Shown here piece after piece: positions 10,796-21,339 of a stretch of DNA of 64,000 nucleotides. Location: NCBI GenBank assembly GCA_963575745.1, contig CAUYUJ010019257.1, forward strand, positions 112,501 through 176,500. The letters are read 5' to 3'. This DNA comes from Prorocentrum cordatum (lineage: Eukaryota; Sar; Dinophyceae; Prorocentrales; Prorocentraceae). The position numbers and the translations under genes are program-made. The notes below the pieces were generated by a model. It was not told the origin of the DNA, ran no database searches, and was given only the letters and a program-made list of their open reading frames with translations. The stretch's first letter is position 1; every line of letters starts with the position of its first letter.

Positions 10796-10965
10796 ATCTA
10801 CATACGTACCTCTCTCTCCTCCCCCATGCCGTCCGTCCTGCCCGCCCGCCCGCCTCGCCCCCTCGCCTCCTTGCGCACCCGCTCTCCCTCGTTTCCCCCT
10901 CCTCCTCAGTGACAGCTACGATGCAGTCAGGGAGCATTCGAATCCAATTCGGGGGATGATGAGTA

Positions 10966-11055
10966 GAAGGAGAAGGAGAAGAAGGAGGAGGATGAGGAGG
11001 AGGAGGAAGAGGAGGAGGAGGAGAGGAGGAGGAGGAGGAGGAAGAGGAGGACCAG
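10966..11055. repeat. GGA trinucleotide tract
   Basis: GGA/GAA units immediately upstream (in element orientation) of the truncated LINE A. Confidence 0.9.
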
Positions 11056-11195
11056 TGGAACCACAAGACCCATCAACCGTATTGCAATAAACGCTCCCTC
11101 CAATGTCCTTTTTTTTCATCGTTCCTAAGACTTCAACGCTGCGAATCACCATCACTGCTGCGTCTTGACGATGCCGAATCGTGCCAAGACACCAT

Positions 11196-11760
11196 TCCCG
11201 GAGCTTCAACACCGCGAATCAACGTGAGATTGCAAAAAAGGATTGCAAAAAAGGATTGCAAAAAAGTGTTTTTTGCAATTCAACGTGAGATTGCAATCCT
11301 GGGTTTGTTTTGCAATTGTCCGTTGCGCCCTGACATTCTGACATCGTGCCAAAACACGCTCTTTCTGGCATGTTAACCACAAGAACCCGTGAAACAGGTG
11401 CGAGCTCTGAGAACTTTTGTGCGCGGCGCTGAGGCGAGAACCACATTTTGAACAGGAGCCGCCCTCCATCCGTGAAGCTCTTGCAAGCTTTTAGCACGAA
11501 TATGCGCGGCGCTGAAGCGAGAGCCAAATTTCGAAAACGGACTGCCCTCCATCCATGAATCTCTTGCAAGAGTTTGAAACGAATGTGCGCGGCGCTAAAG
11601 CGAAAACCACCATTTGAAAACACACCGTCCTCCATCCGTGAAGCTCTTGCAAGCTTTAAACGCGAATGCGCGCGGCGCTAGAACGAGCCCTCATTTTGAA
11701 AGCGACCCGCCCTCCATCCGTGAAGCTGCAGCACATTCTAAGCTTCAGGAGGATAAATGG
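11196..11760 (-). repeat. Repeat O array, copy 1 (~85-95-bp units)
   Basis: Successive units carry GCGCGGCGCT, an A/T-rich CATTTTGAAAA-like core and CCGCCCTCCATCCGTGAAGCT. Near 11,226-11,290 there are three GGATTGCAAAAAA units and an inverted TTTTTTGCAATTC. A second array lies at 54,820-55,700. Both are followed by GCGAAACGCCCG and CCGCCCT, so the shared block extends past the array. Confidence 0.75.
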
Positions 11761-12200
11761 TGAGGAAATCTCAAGCGAAACGCCCGGCCCGCCCTTTCGA
11801 CTGGTTTTTCGGGGTGCGACCGTGGGGAACTCGGTATAAAAGGAAGAGGGACGGAGGAGCCCCCGCCCCTCCCTTCCCCCTCCCTTCCCTCTCTCCCTCC
11901 CCTCCCTCCCTTCCCTCCGCCGCGGGAGCGCCCTCCCTCCCATCCGAGAACGCCGACCCTCCTCCCACTCCGTGTCCCCCCCCCCCCCCTGCCCCCTTCC
12001 TTCCCCTCCACCCCTTCCTCCCCTCCCCATCCACCCCTTCCTCCCCTCCCCTCCCCCCCTCCCTCGCTCCTCCTCTTCCTCCTCGCTCCCCCCTCCCCCG
12101 TCGGGACCCCCCCCCTCCCTTCCCCCTCCTCCTGCCAGGAGGCGCGCCCAGGGGGGAAGGCAGAGCGGGGCGGACCTTCTCAGGAGGCGCACAAAGGGCG
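11761..12200. other. Strand-asymmetric C-rich tract, no gene
   Basis: Long CCCTCCC and TCCCCT runs on the plus strand with very little G. No gene is recognised; the open frames reflect low complexity. Confidence 0.6.
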
Positions 12201-12295
12201 CGTCGTGGTCGTGGTCGTCGTCGTCGTCGCCACCGCCGCCGCCGCCGTCGTCGCCGTCGTCGTCGTCGTCGCCGCGGCCGCCGCCGTCGCCGCCG

Positions 12296-12360
<65 letters not shown>

Positions 12361-12361
12361 T
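12201..12361. repeat. GTC/GCC trinucleotide array
   Basis: (GTC)n with GCC variants for about 160 bp, ending TCGTCTC. Confidence 0.95.
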
Positions 12362-12608
12362 CAAGAAGCCTTTCAGAAAAAGCTTCCTGAGCCCCCTCTG
12401 GAGCCGCAGGGCTGGCCCCGCGGCAGCCGGAGGGGGGGCATCCGGGGAGAGCCCCGCCGACCCTCTCGCGCCCCCCGTCGGCGCGCCGCCGCGCCGTGCA
12501 CTGCGGGGGAGGGCGCCGAGGGGCATCCCTCCCCCCTTCCGCTCCGCGCTCCACGCCGTCGCCCCTCGCGCCGCATGGGGGCGGCGGGGGCGCGGCGCCT
12601 CTCTCCTG

Positions 12609-12928
12609 CCATCCCTCGGGCGTCCAGTCCGCGTGCGTGTCTCGATGTCGTGCTTCGTTTTGCGCCCGGCGGCGAACGAGGGGGGGAAGCGAGAAGGGGC
12701 GGGCCTTCTCAGCAGGCTGGGAAGTCCCCCAGACTTCTGAGAAGTTTCCTGAGCTGTCCCCGGAGACACAGGACACTTCTCAGAAGGCGCGAGGGCTTCT
12801 GAGAAGCCCCGCCGCCTTCTGAAGAGGCCTTCTCCCTTTCACTTCCCCCATCGCTCGCCGCCGAAAGATCCTCCCTGATGGTCCTCGCCGAGGGGACACA
12901 AAAACACACACACGTCCGAGCGATGCCG
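12609..12928. mobile_element. Foldback element family A, copy 3, split by a nested family B element
   Basis: The left half (12,609-12,666: CCATCCCTCGGGCGTCCAG, TCGTGCTTCG) and right half (12,864-12,928: TGATGGTCCTCGCCGAGG, ACACGTCCGAGCGATGCC) together make one family A element. A complete family B element sits exactly between them, so B inserted into A. Confidence 0.8.
12667..12863. mobile_element. Foldback element family B, copy 2 (nested in A)
   Basis: CGGCGGCGAACGAGGGGGGG at left, CCCCCATCGCTCGCCGCCG at right, with CTTCTGAGAAG blocks inside. About 197 bp, the normal family B length. Confidence 0.85.
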
Positions 12929-13679
12929 GGCTCTTCGAAAGGGCGGCGCAGAGGGGGCAGAAGCCGGAGCTCCCCCAGGGGCAGAAGCTCCACGAGCGAG
13001 GCCCCTAGGGCTGCCCCGATGCGCCGCACGCAGCCCGTCACGTGCTGACACGGAGCTCCACACGCAGACCGAACACGTGGCAGATTCCGATAACCTTGAA
13101 CCCAAAAGCGTTTTTGTTCGTCTCTTGGGGGGTGCATCTTGTGCCTCCGCCGCCTTCCGCCGCTCTTCCTTTTTGCCTCGGGAGTTTAGCGGGGGCCCAA
13201 GCGCAACCGTGAAAACGACGCGGCGCGTTTCCAATCCGAAACGAGGCCCTGGAAACGGACAGCGGGCGCGGAGCGGCAGGCCGACGGCCTCAGCCCCGCG
13301 CCCCGCGCACCCCTGCGCTTGTGGGGATGGCACATGCGGGGGCGCCCCCCCCCTCCCTGGTGGAGGGGAGGCACAAAAAGGTCCCCGCGCCTTAGCGTGA
13401 TCCCCTTCTAAAATATTTCTCGAGCTGTGTCTGTGAGGTGGGGGGTGGGAGAGGGAGGTCGAACGGAGAGGAGGAGGAAGAGGGAAGGTTCTCGGCGTCA
13501 ACGGCAAAGCCTTGCACCTCACGGAACGACGTCGGTGCTGAGGAGGCCGTCCTCAGTCCTGAGCCCCCTTGCCGCCCTTGAGCGCCGACGACTCCACCCC
13601 TTTGGCCATCTTCGACCTCGTCGCCATGTCGTACTGGGTGGGGGCTCACGCCCGCTGCGGCCATCACCATCTTCAGCGC
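12929..13679. other. Unassigned; 3' flank of LINE C
   Basis: No gene is recognised. The stretch up to about 13,400 is unique and GC-rich. 13,400-13,679 lies 3' of the last LINE C frame and may be its 3' untranslated part. Confidence 0.35.
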
Positions 13680-14348
13680 CTACTCCAGCGCCCCCTTCAA
13701 ATCCAGGTAGTGGTTCACCGCGAAGATCCATTTGCACTCGCCCTCTACGAGGGCCACTCCCTCGTTCTTGGTCATCACCTTGATGCACCTCGTCGCCACG
13801 AACTTTAGCCGCTGGTCCTGCACCATCGTCCCGTAGCGCAGGAGCTCGTCCGGTGCGGCGGCCACCAGCACCGCCTCCTCCATGCCCTCCACGGCCTCCT
13901 CCGCGCGGAACAGGACATGTGCCTTCGCGTCTGGCCGCGTGCCGATCAGGTTGCCCAGGAAGACCTCCATCTCCTTCACCCTCACCATGGCCTTGGCGCC
14001 CTCATCTGAGCAGTGCGCCAGTGCCTGGTCGAGTATGATCGCCATCTTCTGCGACGGCTTGGGTGGGATCACGAAATTGTCGCGTTGTGCCGCCCTCGCC
14101 ATGTCCTCGCGCTGCTGGGCCAAGCTGCCGAGCGCCGCGCCCAGGATGCCCACTATGTCGGGCTGGTCGCCCATGCCCTCGCCCCCGATCCTTGTCTCGA
14201 CCGCCGTCCTCAAATTGGCGCAGCTGCCCGCCATCGCCTGCCCCTCGCTGCTCGGCTGGAACATCGCCGGCAGCAGCTGGGGCGAGCTCGACAGAGGGGG
14301 CTGCGGGCGCTGGAAGTTCTGCATGTCTGGATTGAGCCTCACCTTCAC
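13680..14348 (-). pseudogene. LINE C C-terminal region after the zinc finger
   Basis: A 222-codon frame of balanced composition (FQRPQPPLSSSPQLLPAMFQ, MEVFLGNLIGTRPDAKAHVL) that overlaps the 3' end of the previous frame. It probably belongs to the same polypeptide, after a frameshift near 14,345. No named domain is recognised. Confidence 0.5.
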
Positions 14349-15510
14349 TAGGGCGGGCCGTGCAACGTTTCTGTTTACTGTGCCTCACCAACGTGTCTTT
14401 CCTGGTGTATGTCCTCTGGCAATGGGGGCATTTCTTTTGTTTCAAGTCCGTGTCCGTGAGGGCTTCAGCTGCTGGGTTTGCATGCACCTTATGAGCGGCA
14501 TGCTTGTGGTTGGCTAGCCCCTTTCCCCCCTTGCATTTTTGACCACGCACGTCGCGCTCCAGCCACAGGATGGCTGCAACATCAGTTACAGCGTCCGTCT
14601 CGCCGCCATAAGTCAGCACGCGGCGAAGGCAGCGCGGCTCAAGGTCTGCGAGCCAGCGCAGCCACGGCTCGGCCAGCTCAGGTATGTCGCCGCGAAGCTG
14701 AAAGAGCTGACGGGCAGTGAGTTTCTCCTGCTCGTTCCCGGTCTGCCACATCTGCCGCATGTCGTCCAGCAGCAGAGTCAGCATGCCAGATTGCCCCCCC
14801 TGGCCGTTCCACTCAAACGAGAATCGACCGAAGATGGCCGCCCTGACCGCCAGCGTCGGATCGTACAAGTCCTCGTTTAGCTCCCTGAAGGCAGGCCTCA
14901 ACACTTGTCGCCACCACCTCAACCTTCTCAGTAACAGTGTGCTCGTAACAGTCGGCGCACGGGCCCGCTTCCTGATCTCACGGTTGGTAGTCTTGTACAG
15001 GTGGGCTGGCGAATTCAACAATCCACGAAGCTTCTTCACGTGCCAGCTCTCCAACTTGTCCAGCTCCCGCTTGGCGTGGTGTGCGACCTCCAGGCAGTGC
15101 AAGCGCACCCAGCGGACCAGTGCCTTCCACAATCGGATCTTCAACTTTGTACTGAACCCACTCTTGAACGCACAGCGTATCAGACGGGCATTAGTAGAGT
15201 TAGCTGCCTCGACGCGGTTCGCGACCTCTGCTTGGTGGGTGCCCGTCGCCGCCAGTGGCACCCCGAAGTACTTGACCGTCGGCTGAGGGTGCAACGGGAA
15301 GTAGTCATCGTCTTCCCACGTCTTTATGCCCGTAGTACGCGCTCGAATATGTCTCAACCATCTCTTACTGCCGACCCCCGACGGCGTGAGCAGTATCTCG
15401 GCCTTCCTCCCGTTGACTCTCATGCCGCCAGCCTTGGTCTCACCCTTCAGTACTTCCAAGATGATGGATGCATCCGTACTTCCCGAATTCAGCGAACGTG
15501 AGCAAAACAT
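14345..15510 (-). pseudogene. LINE C RT thumb/connection and C2HC zinc finger
   Basis: The frame continues RT motif D/E (GGMRVNGRKAEIL), the KYFGVPLAATGTH segment and a helical connection domain with KLRGLLNSPAHLYK. Near residue 365, CPHC then RHSKQKRC gives a C-x2-C-x12-H-x5-C zinc finger, as at the C-termini of many LINE proteins. Beyond about 14,345 the open frame runs on to 14,002 as a Gly/Arg/Ala-rich string, but the natural protein continues in the frame of 13,680-14,348. Confidence 0.75.
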
Positions 15511-16060
15511 CTAAGAACTTCAACTGAGAAGCGCCCAGGGCCTCGCACTCTTCCTCAGTCAAGCTGTCGTTGCACCTGGTCCTCTTGAGCGTGGGGTCGC
15601 AGTGCACCTTGATGGCTGGATGCTCCAACTGTTGCAGTTGATCCATAATCCGATATGCAATCCCGTCATAGACCGCCACAACTAGGCCTGGACTCTCAAC
15701 CCCGCCCTGTCGCACACCTTGCTTGACCCATATCCGAGCAACTGGCACATGGGTGGTAACATCACGGAACAGGTAGCACATGCCCTCATGGAGCTCCTCA
15801 AGAGTCGCACGGGCAGCCCACCGCAGTTCAAGCGCCTCCAAGCTTTGCCAAATATCCTGGCGAACCACTGCGTCGAAAGCCTTCTCGATGTCCGTGAGGA
15901 CTGCCAGCAGCATAGGAGGTGGGGCTGAAGTGCTTGCTCGTCGCTTGGCTCGGTGCTCTCTCTGATGCCGAACAATTACTTCGCCTGCCACTGCCGCCGC
16001 ATCTCGTGCACCCCGCCCAGGCATAGCTCCAAACTGCGTTGGTGAAATCTTGTGCGCCAC
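15440..16060 (-). pseudogene. LINE C RT palm (motifs A-C)
   Basis: A 206-codon frame: FGAMPGRGARDA is the Q.GF..G.G..DA region, LLAVLTDIEKAFDAV is motif A with its Asp, and VKQGVRQGGVESPGL is motif B. At motif C the sequence is LKFLDVLLTF, so the usual x-D-D reads L-D-V and the second Asp is lost. The last ~18 codons are out of frame. Even without frameshifts this RT should be inactive. Confidence 0.8.
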
Positions 16061-16275
16061 CTCTCTCTCATCGCATCAAGTGTAGTGACTCTGGCGTGCG
16101 CCTTGCCGACGTAGTTGATCAAGTTGATGGTGCGGTAGTCCGTCGATGCCGTGCAGCCGTCGCCCTTGGGTTTCCTCAACTGCATAGTCTCGCCATCCTT
16201 GAACCTCTGGGGTGCGTCGCCCAGCGCCTGCGCCGCTTTGGAAAACCTGCAGGAGGGGCCGCGCGAGCGTGTCAA
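15976..16275 (-). pseudogene. LINE C RT fingers
   Basis: KAAQALGDAPQRFKDGETMQ and KPKGDG are the fingers signature, and TDYRTINLINYVGKAHAR corresponds to the NYR.I.L....K segment of non-LTR RTs. The frame leaves RT sequence after about residue 70 and RT continues in the frame that begins near 16,060. Confidence 0.8.
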
Positions 16276-16286
16276 TCGCTAGCTTC

Positions 16287-18206
16287 CTAGACCCAGCAAC
16301 AGCGCCCACAGGCGGCCCCCTCGTAGGCCACTGCAGCATAGGTCCCCCCCTTCATGTTCGGCAATTCCATGATGCTCTCCTTCACCTCCGCATGGCCATA
16401 GCTGCCGGTCCTGTCGTCATCGCGTTCCTTCCTGCCAGCATGAAGAGGCCGCTCATCAAGGCTCATCGCTGTGCCGTCACACACGTCGCAGGTGCTCTGA
16501 ATACGCACTCTCTGGTCGTCCTCAGCGTCGAAACACGGTAGCCCAGTGTTCGGGTCCTTCGCTGTCATGATTGGCGCCGCTGGCTTCGGGGGCAACTTAT
16601 TCACAATGGCGTGGAGCCTCCGCAAGTTCCTCTGACCTGCCGCTCGCTCCGCCTCGTCTGCTAGCGCCGCCGTCCGCTGCCGCTTCTCACTCCTGATCAC
16701 CGCCGTCGCCTGCTTCGCCGCCTCATTGAAGCGCGCCTGGAACTGGGCCCGCATCCACCGAGCACCGTCAGTAGTAGCTGCAAGCTGATACTGCCAGTAG
16801 TGCTTTGCCTTGATCAGTCGAACCGTCTGGTCGCTGAACACTGGCCCGCCTGCTCGTCTCGTCACCGGTGGTGAAATATAGTCCTGCAGCGCCGCCTCGA
16901 TCACCACGCCCTCCAGCTCATTGAAGTACTCAGTGGGGGACTCATATCGCCTGCCAGTGCCGCAGATGTCGGACCAGTCCTCCTGAAGCCCTTTCGCCAC
17001 GATCCCTTCCTGAACCTTCGCCCGAAAGTTGAGCACGCGGTTGGGGGGCGGCACCTGGTTGTCGGGGTCCTCCTCCGCCTGCTGCGCCTTGAGCACGTCC
17101 GCGACCATGAGCTCTCGACGCCATCTGTGTCTGCCTGCATCCTTCACTGTCTTTGCCTTCACACCCGCGAAGATTCGAGACTCCAGCGGCCTGTGGTCCC
17201 TGTAGCCGCCCAGGTTGACAGGTAGGTCAGCACGAGGGGAGCTTGAGTGTCCGTATCCGCCCCGCCTGCGCACCAACACATAGTCAATCGTCGTCCATGT
17301 ACCTTGCGGGCTCCTCCACGTGCCATTGAATCGTCCTCGCTTGCCGAACGCGTTGAGTGCCATCAGCCCGTAGTCCTCCATCAAGTCCATCATCGCGTGG
17401 CCGTTGCCATTGATCGAGGGGCCCGACCGACGCGCACCTGCAAAACCTACCCAAGGCAGCAACGGTGGGACGTGTGCGTTGGCGCCCAGTGTGAATCTGA
17501 GCGACGAGCGAGCAGGAACCTGACCCACGGCTCGACGGCATATCTGCCATAACAAATCTCTTTTCTCTAGGTGCTTCTCACGATACTCCATTGCTTCAAC
17601 TCCTTTGGGCACATGGCCCGCCTCATTCGTGGGCGAGTAGCCATTCAGCACATAGATGTCCCGCCCGAGCCTCTTGTTGCGCGGGTTCCTGAGCCGAGCT
17701 CCCTGCAGTTTTCCCTCCATCCAAGCGTGCTCACACCTGACCTCACCCTTCTGGAATAACTTCATATTGATGGCCGTGAGGCACCCATCACGCTGGCCGC
17801 GTCCCGATCTCGCCAGCGAGTGCACCTCCAATGCTCCCGACTGCCATGTCTTGCCCAGGTCCATCCGCGTGCCCTGCATGGTGAAGATGACCACTTCCTC
17901 CTTCCTTGCCAATTCTAATAATTCGTCCAAACGACCCACCCTGCGCAGCGACTCCACGTTGAAACTCCACACCTTCAGCGTTCTTTGCTTCCACGCGGCC
18001 CTCTGCTCCAGCTGGTCACTCTCCCTCCTCACTTTTTCCAGCGTGCTATCATCAGCTCGATGTGGCCGTTGGGCCGCCTCGTGCAGAATCTCTGGAGTGA
18101 CTAACTGTGCGGCTGTGGCCCGCGTGATCTTTTGTCCACGATACCATGCCGCTCCCACCAACAGCGCGAGCCTCGCTGCACGTCTCAGGGCACGCTTGCC
18201 ACGCAT
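16287..18206 (-). pseudogene. LINE C endonuclease domain and linker
   Basis: A 639-codon frame. An EEP fold starts near residue 76: VWSFNVESLRR holds the Asn motif. IFTMQGTRMD is where the catalytic Glu normally lies (QETR in functional enzymes), but Gly replaces it. LGANAHV replaces the GDxNAHV motif, with its Asp lost. WTTIDYVLVRRR and YRDHRPL keep the later Asp and Asp-His pair. A long helical, Arg/Gln-rich linker follows (to residue ~560). Two essential acidic residues are missing, so it would not cut DNA. The final ~20 codons leave the family sequence, marking a frameshift near 16,310. Confidence 0.85.
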
Positions 18207-18414
18207 CGCCCGTACGCCCTCTTTCCAGCAACCACCTCAGTCCCAGAGCAGTGTTGCCGTCCTCGCGGGTCGGGCACCCCGCGAACGCTCACCTCGCAGT
18301 GATCAGCAAGGCACTCCCCCACCACGGCGTCCTGCAGCCGACATGGCGCGGCCGACTGGGGGCAAGCACTGGCCAGGACTTGCGACCTGGCACGACCGTC
18401 GCTGCGACGTAACC

Positions 18415-18560
18415 GTCTTGAGCCGTCGAGGCTTCCGCCGCCCTTCCTCCGGCTTCCGCCGGCGGAGGCGGCTCGTTTCGCTTCCGCCGCCTTCCACCGC
18501 CCTTCCGCGGCCTTCCGCCGCGGAAAAGATGGCAACTCCTTCGATCCTCGAAGGCAAGGC
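18415..18560. repeat. CTTCCGCCG-rich palindromic repeat
   Basis: GGCTTCCGCCGGCGGAGGC and related CTTCCGCCGCC/GGCGGAAG blocks. A diverged relative lies at about 37,030-37,160 (GGCCTTCCACCAGCCTC, CTTCCGCCGCCCTCCGCCGC). Confidence 0.5.
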
Positions 18561-18623
18561 CATTGTCGGAATGCTTCGCGTAAGTCTTGCGCGAGACGTT
18601 TGCCAAAACGCTGGCCAGCACGG

Positions 18624-18803
18624 TACAGCAGGGGCGTTGACCTCAGGAACCCTAAATAAGGAACGAGGCCCCTTTTTCCCATAAGTTAAATTTCGATTTC
18701 CCACCGAGAACCTAAGGAAAACCTGAAGCAAGCTGTGAAACACGTAAGGAACGCGGAGCCCCTCCCCAACGAAAAGGGTTCCTTCTTCAGGGCCCCGACT
18801 GTA
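18624..18803. mobile_element. Foldback element family D, copy 1
   Basis: TACAGCAGGGGCGTTGACC at left, GGCCCCGACTGTA at right (TIR TACAGTCGGGGC, one end mutated). The interior GAACGAGGCCCCTTTTTCCC and AAGGGTTCCTTCTTCAGG is shared with 37,989-38,168 and 63,188-63,342. Confidence 0.8.
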
Positions 18804-18902
18804 GGCACTTTGCGAGTAGTGGAACGCGCCCGGTGATACGATGACGCCGATGCCCAAGCCACGGGAGCTGACGCGGCAGCTCGTCCCCGCCCCTGCTGTA
18901 AG
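18804..18902. repeat. Duplicated flank of family D, uninterrupted version
   Basis: GCGAGTAGTGGAACGCGCCC, GATACGATGACGCCGATGCCC and then CCACGGGAGCTGACGCGGCA also occur around 38,169-38,221 and 38,530-38,575. There about 310 bp separate the second and third blocks; here they are contiguous. Confidence 0.8.
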
Positions 18903-19059
18903 TCTGGCGCGATACGTTCGCCAAAAGGCTGGCCAACACGGTAAGCCAACACGCAACGTGTCGACACGTACGTGTTGCGCTTCGAGACGGGCGGTGCCAA
19001 GGCAGCCGAGGGCCCGCGCCTCCCGCCAGGAACCCGCGCCCGGCTGAATCGTCGGGCAG

Positions 19060-19232
19060 ACTCCTTCTCCTCCTCCTCCTCCTCCTCCTCCTCGGTCCTC
19101 CTCCTCTCCTCCTCTCCTCCTCCTCCTCCTCCTCCTCCTCCTCCTCCTCCTCCTCCTCCTCCTCCTCCTCCTCTCTCCTCCTCCTCCTCCTCTCCTCCTC
19201 CTCCTCCTCCTCCTCCTCCTCCTCCTCCTCCA
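19060..19232. repeat. TCC trinucleotide tract
   Basis: About 170 bp of TCC with occasional CTC and CGG interruptions. Confidence 0.95.
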
Positions 19233-19377
19233 CCCAGGCGAGGCCATCCTGCAGCCGCCGTGCTGCTACGAGAACCGCCGACCAGGATGGCCTTGCCTCA
19301 GCCGCCCTGGCACCGCCCGTCTCGAAGCGCGAATGGTGCTTTCTCTGGCCACAGCAGGCCTCAGCTTCGAACAGGTT

Positions 19378-19563
19378 CCCCAACATGGGTCCTACAGTGG
19401 GAGCTCGACCACACGAAGCCTTCCACAAGAAACCCAACCCTGGGACCCCAGGACGTCCATTGAGAGTTGGTGTGGGAGCGCCGCGCTCTCCACTGCAGAA
19501 CCCTCGGAACCCAGGAAACCCAGGGCACCCCCTAGAGGCCAGCAGGGTGCCTCTCGGCGTGGG
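19378..19563 (+). repeat. Dispersed repeat F, copy 2
   Basis: AAGCCTTCCACAAGAAACCCA, GGACCCCAGGACGTCCATTG, GGGAGCGCCGCGCTCTCCAC and GGGTGCCTCTCGGCGTGGGC. It is continuous with block N, as at 58,780. Confidence 0.8.
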
Positions 19564-20000
19564 CTTCCTCCGTAACGGGATCAGCGCCCCCCCCCCTCCC
19601 GAGCCCCCCCGCTGAGCCCGCAGTGGCCCTCGCTCGTGCCGGCCCGTTCCGTTTCTGTGCGGCCTGGACGCTGTGCCCTCCGGAGCCTGGCGGTGGCCTT
19701 CTGGCATCTCTTCCGCCTGCGCCTGCTCCCGCGTGTGGGGGGGGGGGGGCTGCTCCCCCTCTGCGCGAGGCGGGCTGCGGCGAGGAGCCTGCTGCAGTCG
19801 GCGCCGCTGGCTCAAGGGGGGGGTAAACTTCGACCTGGAATCGGCGATAGATCGGCGATTGGCCCTCAATAGCGAAACCGCATGGTCCTGGCAGGGGTGG
19901 GCTATCGGGCCCCTATCGGCGCTGGATGGGCGAGTGGATGGCGATACTGTCTCCCCTGAGCCTAAACGTTGTCCCTCAATCGGGCGTGCGCGAAAATGGA
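19564..20000 (+). repeat. Duplicated block N, copy 1
   Basis: Shared with 58,970-59,385 and, less completely, 59,386-59,690: GAGCCCCCCCGCTGAGCCC, TGGCCCTCGCTCGTGCCGGC, CTTCCGCCTGCGCCTGCTCC and GGCTGCGGCGAGGAGCCTGC. No gene is evident in it. Confidence 0.8.
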
Positions 20001-20633
20001 GTAAGGATCCTTGGGTCTGACGCGTCCGCGCCGTATCTACGTATCGGGGCATGCACCCCCGAAACATACACTGCCGAAGCTTGAGACGGATCGCGCCGAT
20101 TCGATACGGAAACAGGACTGGTCGTTCATCTACGCGCCCAAATCCAAGTTCGCGCTTCCTAGACTGAAGGGGCCCCACAAGAGGCTCCTCCTCCCCGCCT
20201 TTTCCCCCGTCCCTGCAGTGATTCACACTGCTATCAATCCTGGGCGATGCTCTTTTCCAGCTCCAAGCCCATGGCATGTACGAGAAGGCTTAACATGTAT
20301 GACCCACGAGCCCTGACTTGAGCGCCAGCCTCGAAGTGGAGCAGCTCCGGAAATTGCAAATTACACAAAAGAGAATAGATACCACGACGGTGGCAGGTGG
20401 AAAGAGCTCAGCGCTATACGACGAGATAAGGACCCCAATTGTCGCTGGGCCATCCGTGGGTGTGTCAAACTGCGGCGGGCGCTTGTGCACTAGAACGAGC
20501 CCAACAAAGTGCTGCTCGTTTTTCCCTCTTCGCCCTCCCCCTTCACGAGCGGCGAGCATATTAGTATCCGCACCCTCGTGGTTTTGATTCGAGGTCGCTA
20601 TTCCACGAATACTTCCGTGGCAACTCATGGGAG

Positions 20634-20636
<3 letters not shown>
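20001..20636. other. Unassigned
   Basis: No domain or repeat family recognised. Confidence 0.3.
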
Positions 20637-20683
<47 letters not shown>

Positions 20684-20690
20684 AAAAAAA
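20637..20690 (+). repeat. (GA)n followed by A-run
   Basis: About 21 GA dinucleotides, then 11 A. It lies on the 3' side of LINE B. Confidence 0.95.
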
Positions 20691-20745
20691 CAAATGAAAT
20701 GGGACACCCTGGCGTGTGGGACATATCCAAACTTAAGTTGTTAGT

Positions 20746-21285
20746 CTACACATATGTTGCCAAACGGCGTCTTCTAGAATAAGGTAGCGGGGTAGCATCA
20801 GTAAGCATGTCTTCCTTTCCACTAGCCAATATCGTAACGCCTAAAGAGCAAAAGGCCAGAAGCGTTCGAGTCCGCTCCTGTGGGGTATCAGCAAGAGCGT
20901 AAGTAACCCATCCCGACTTCGCTGTACACCTTGGAGCAGATGTCCAGAAACTGTCGGGAAGCATGTAGCGAGCTCCGATGTTGGATCTCGCATGGTGCCA
21001 CCTCGGGCATTCAGCCCAAACATGGTGAAACGATGGGGTAGTTGCACCGCAATGCTTGCATGCGAACCCGGTTCGTCTCCTAGTCTCGCTGGTGACGGCA
21101 CCAGTGCGAAAGATCGAGAGGAGCGGCTTGTCCGTGTCGCTGAGTGTACCTACCCAGCGCGTGCAGGCCTTGGCCGAGCAGATCGCGACGTCGACGTCGG
21201 AGATTTCCTCCGCGTCGTGCCGCGTAGGAACCACTGCTTGTAGGCAACGGATGCGTGCGATAACTCGCAGGACGTGCAAAAGCAC
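20746..21285 (-). pseudogene. LINE B C-terminal region with Cys/His motif
   Basis: A 179-codon frame. Cys76, Cys79, His88 and Cys93 (FACKHCGA, then HHVWAEC) form C-x2-C-x8-H-x4-C, equivalent to the LINE A tail. It is followed by WVTYALADTPQERTRTLLAF and a basic C-terminus (SRRRRLATYV). Likely a nucleic-acid-binding tail of the retroelement protein. Confidence 0.75.
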
Positions 21286-21339
21286 CGGAGGACCCCGACC
21301 AGAAGCGCTAGTAGTCGTCCATGTGCTCCTCCACCGCTT

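Larger units (their letters stand above)
13680..18206 (-). mobile_element. LINE C: near-full-length, inactivated non-LTR retrotransposon
   Basis: In order on the minus strand: an EEP endonuclease and linker (18,206-16,287), RT fingers (16,275-15,976), RT palm (16,060-15,440), RT thumb/connection plus zinc finger (15,510-14,345) and a C-terminal region (14,348-13,680). Adjacent parts overlap or abut in different frames, so there are at least four frameshifts. Three catalytic positions are altered (see the parts). It is the longest retroelement here, and the order endonuclease-RT-zinc finger is the standard non-LTR architecture. Confidence 0.9.
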
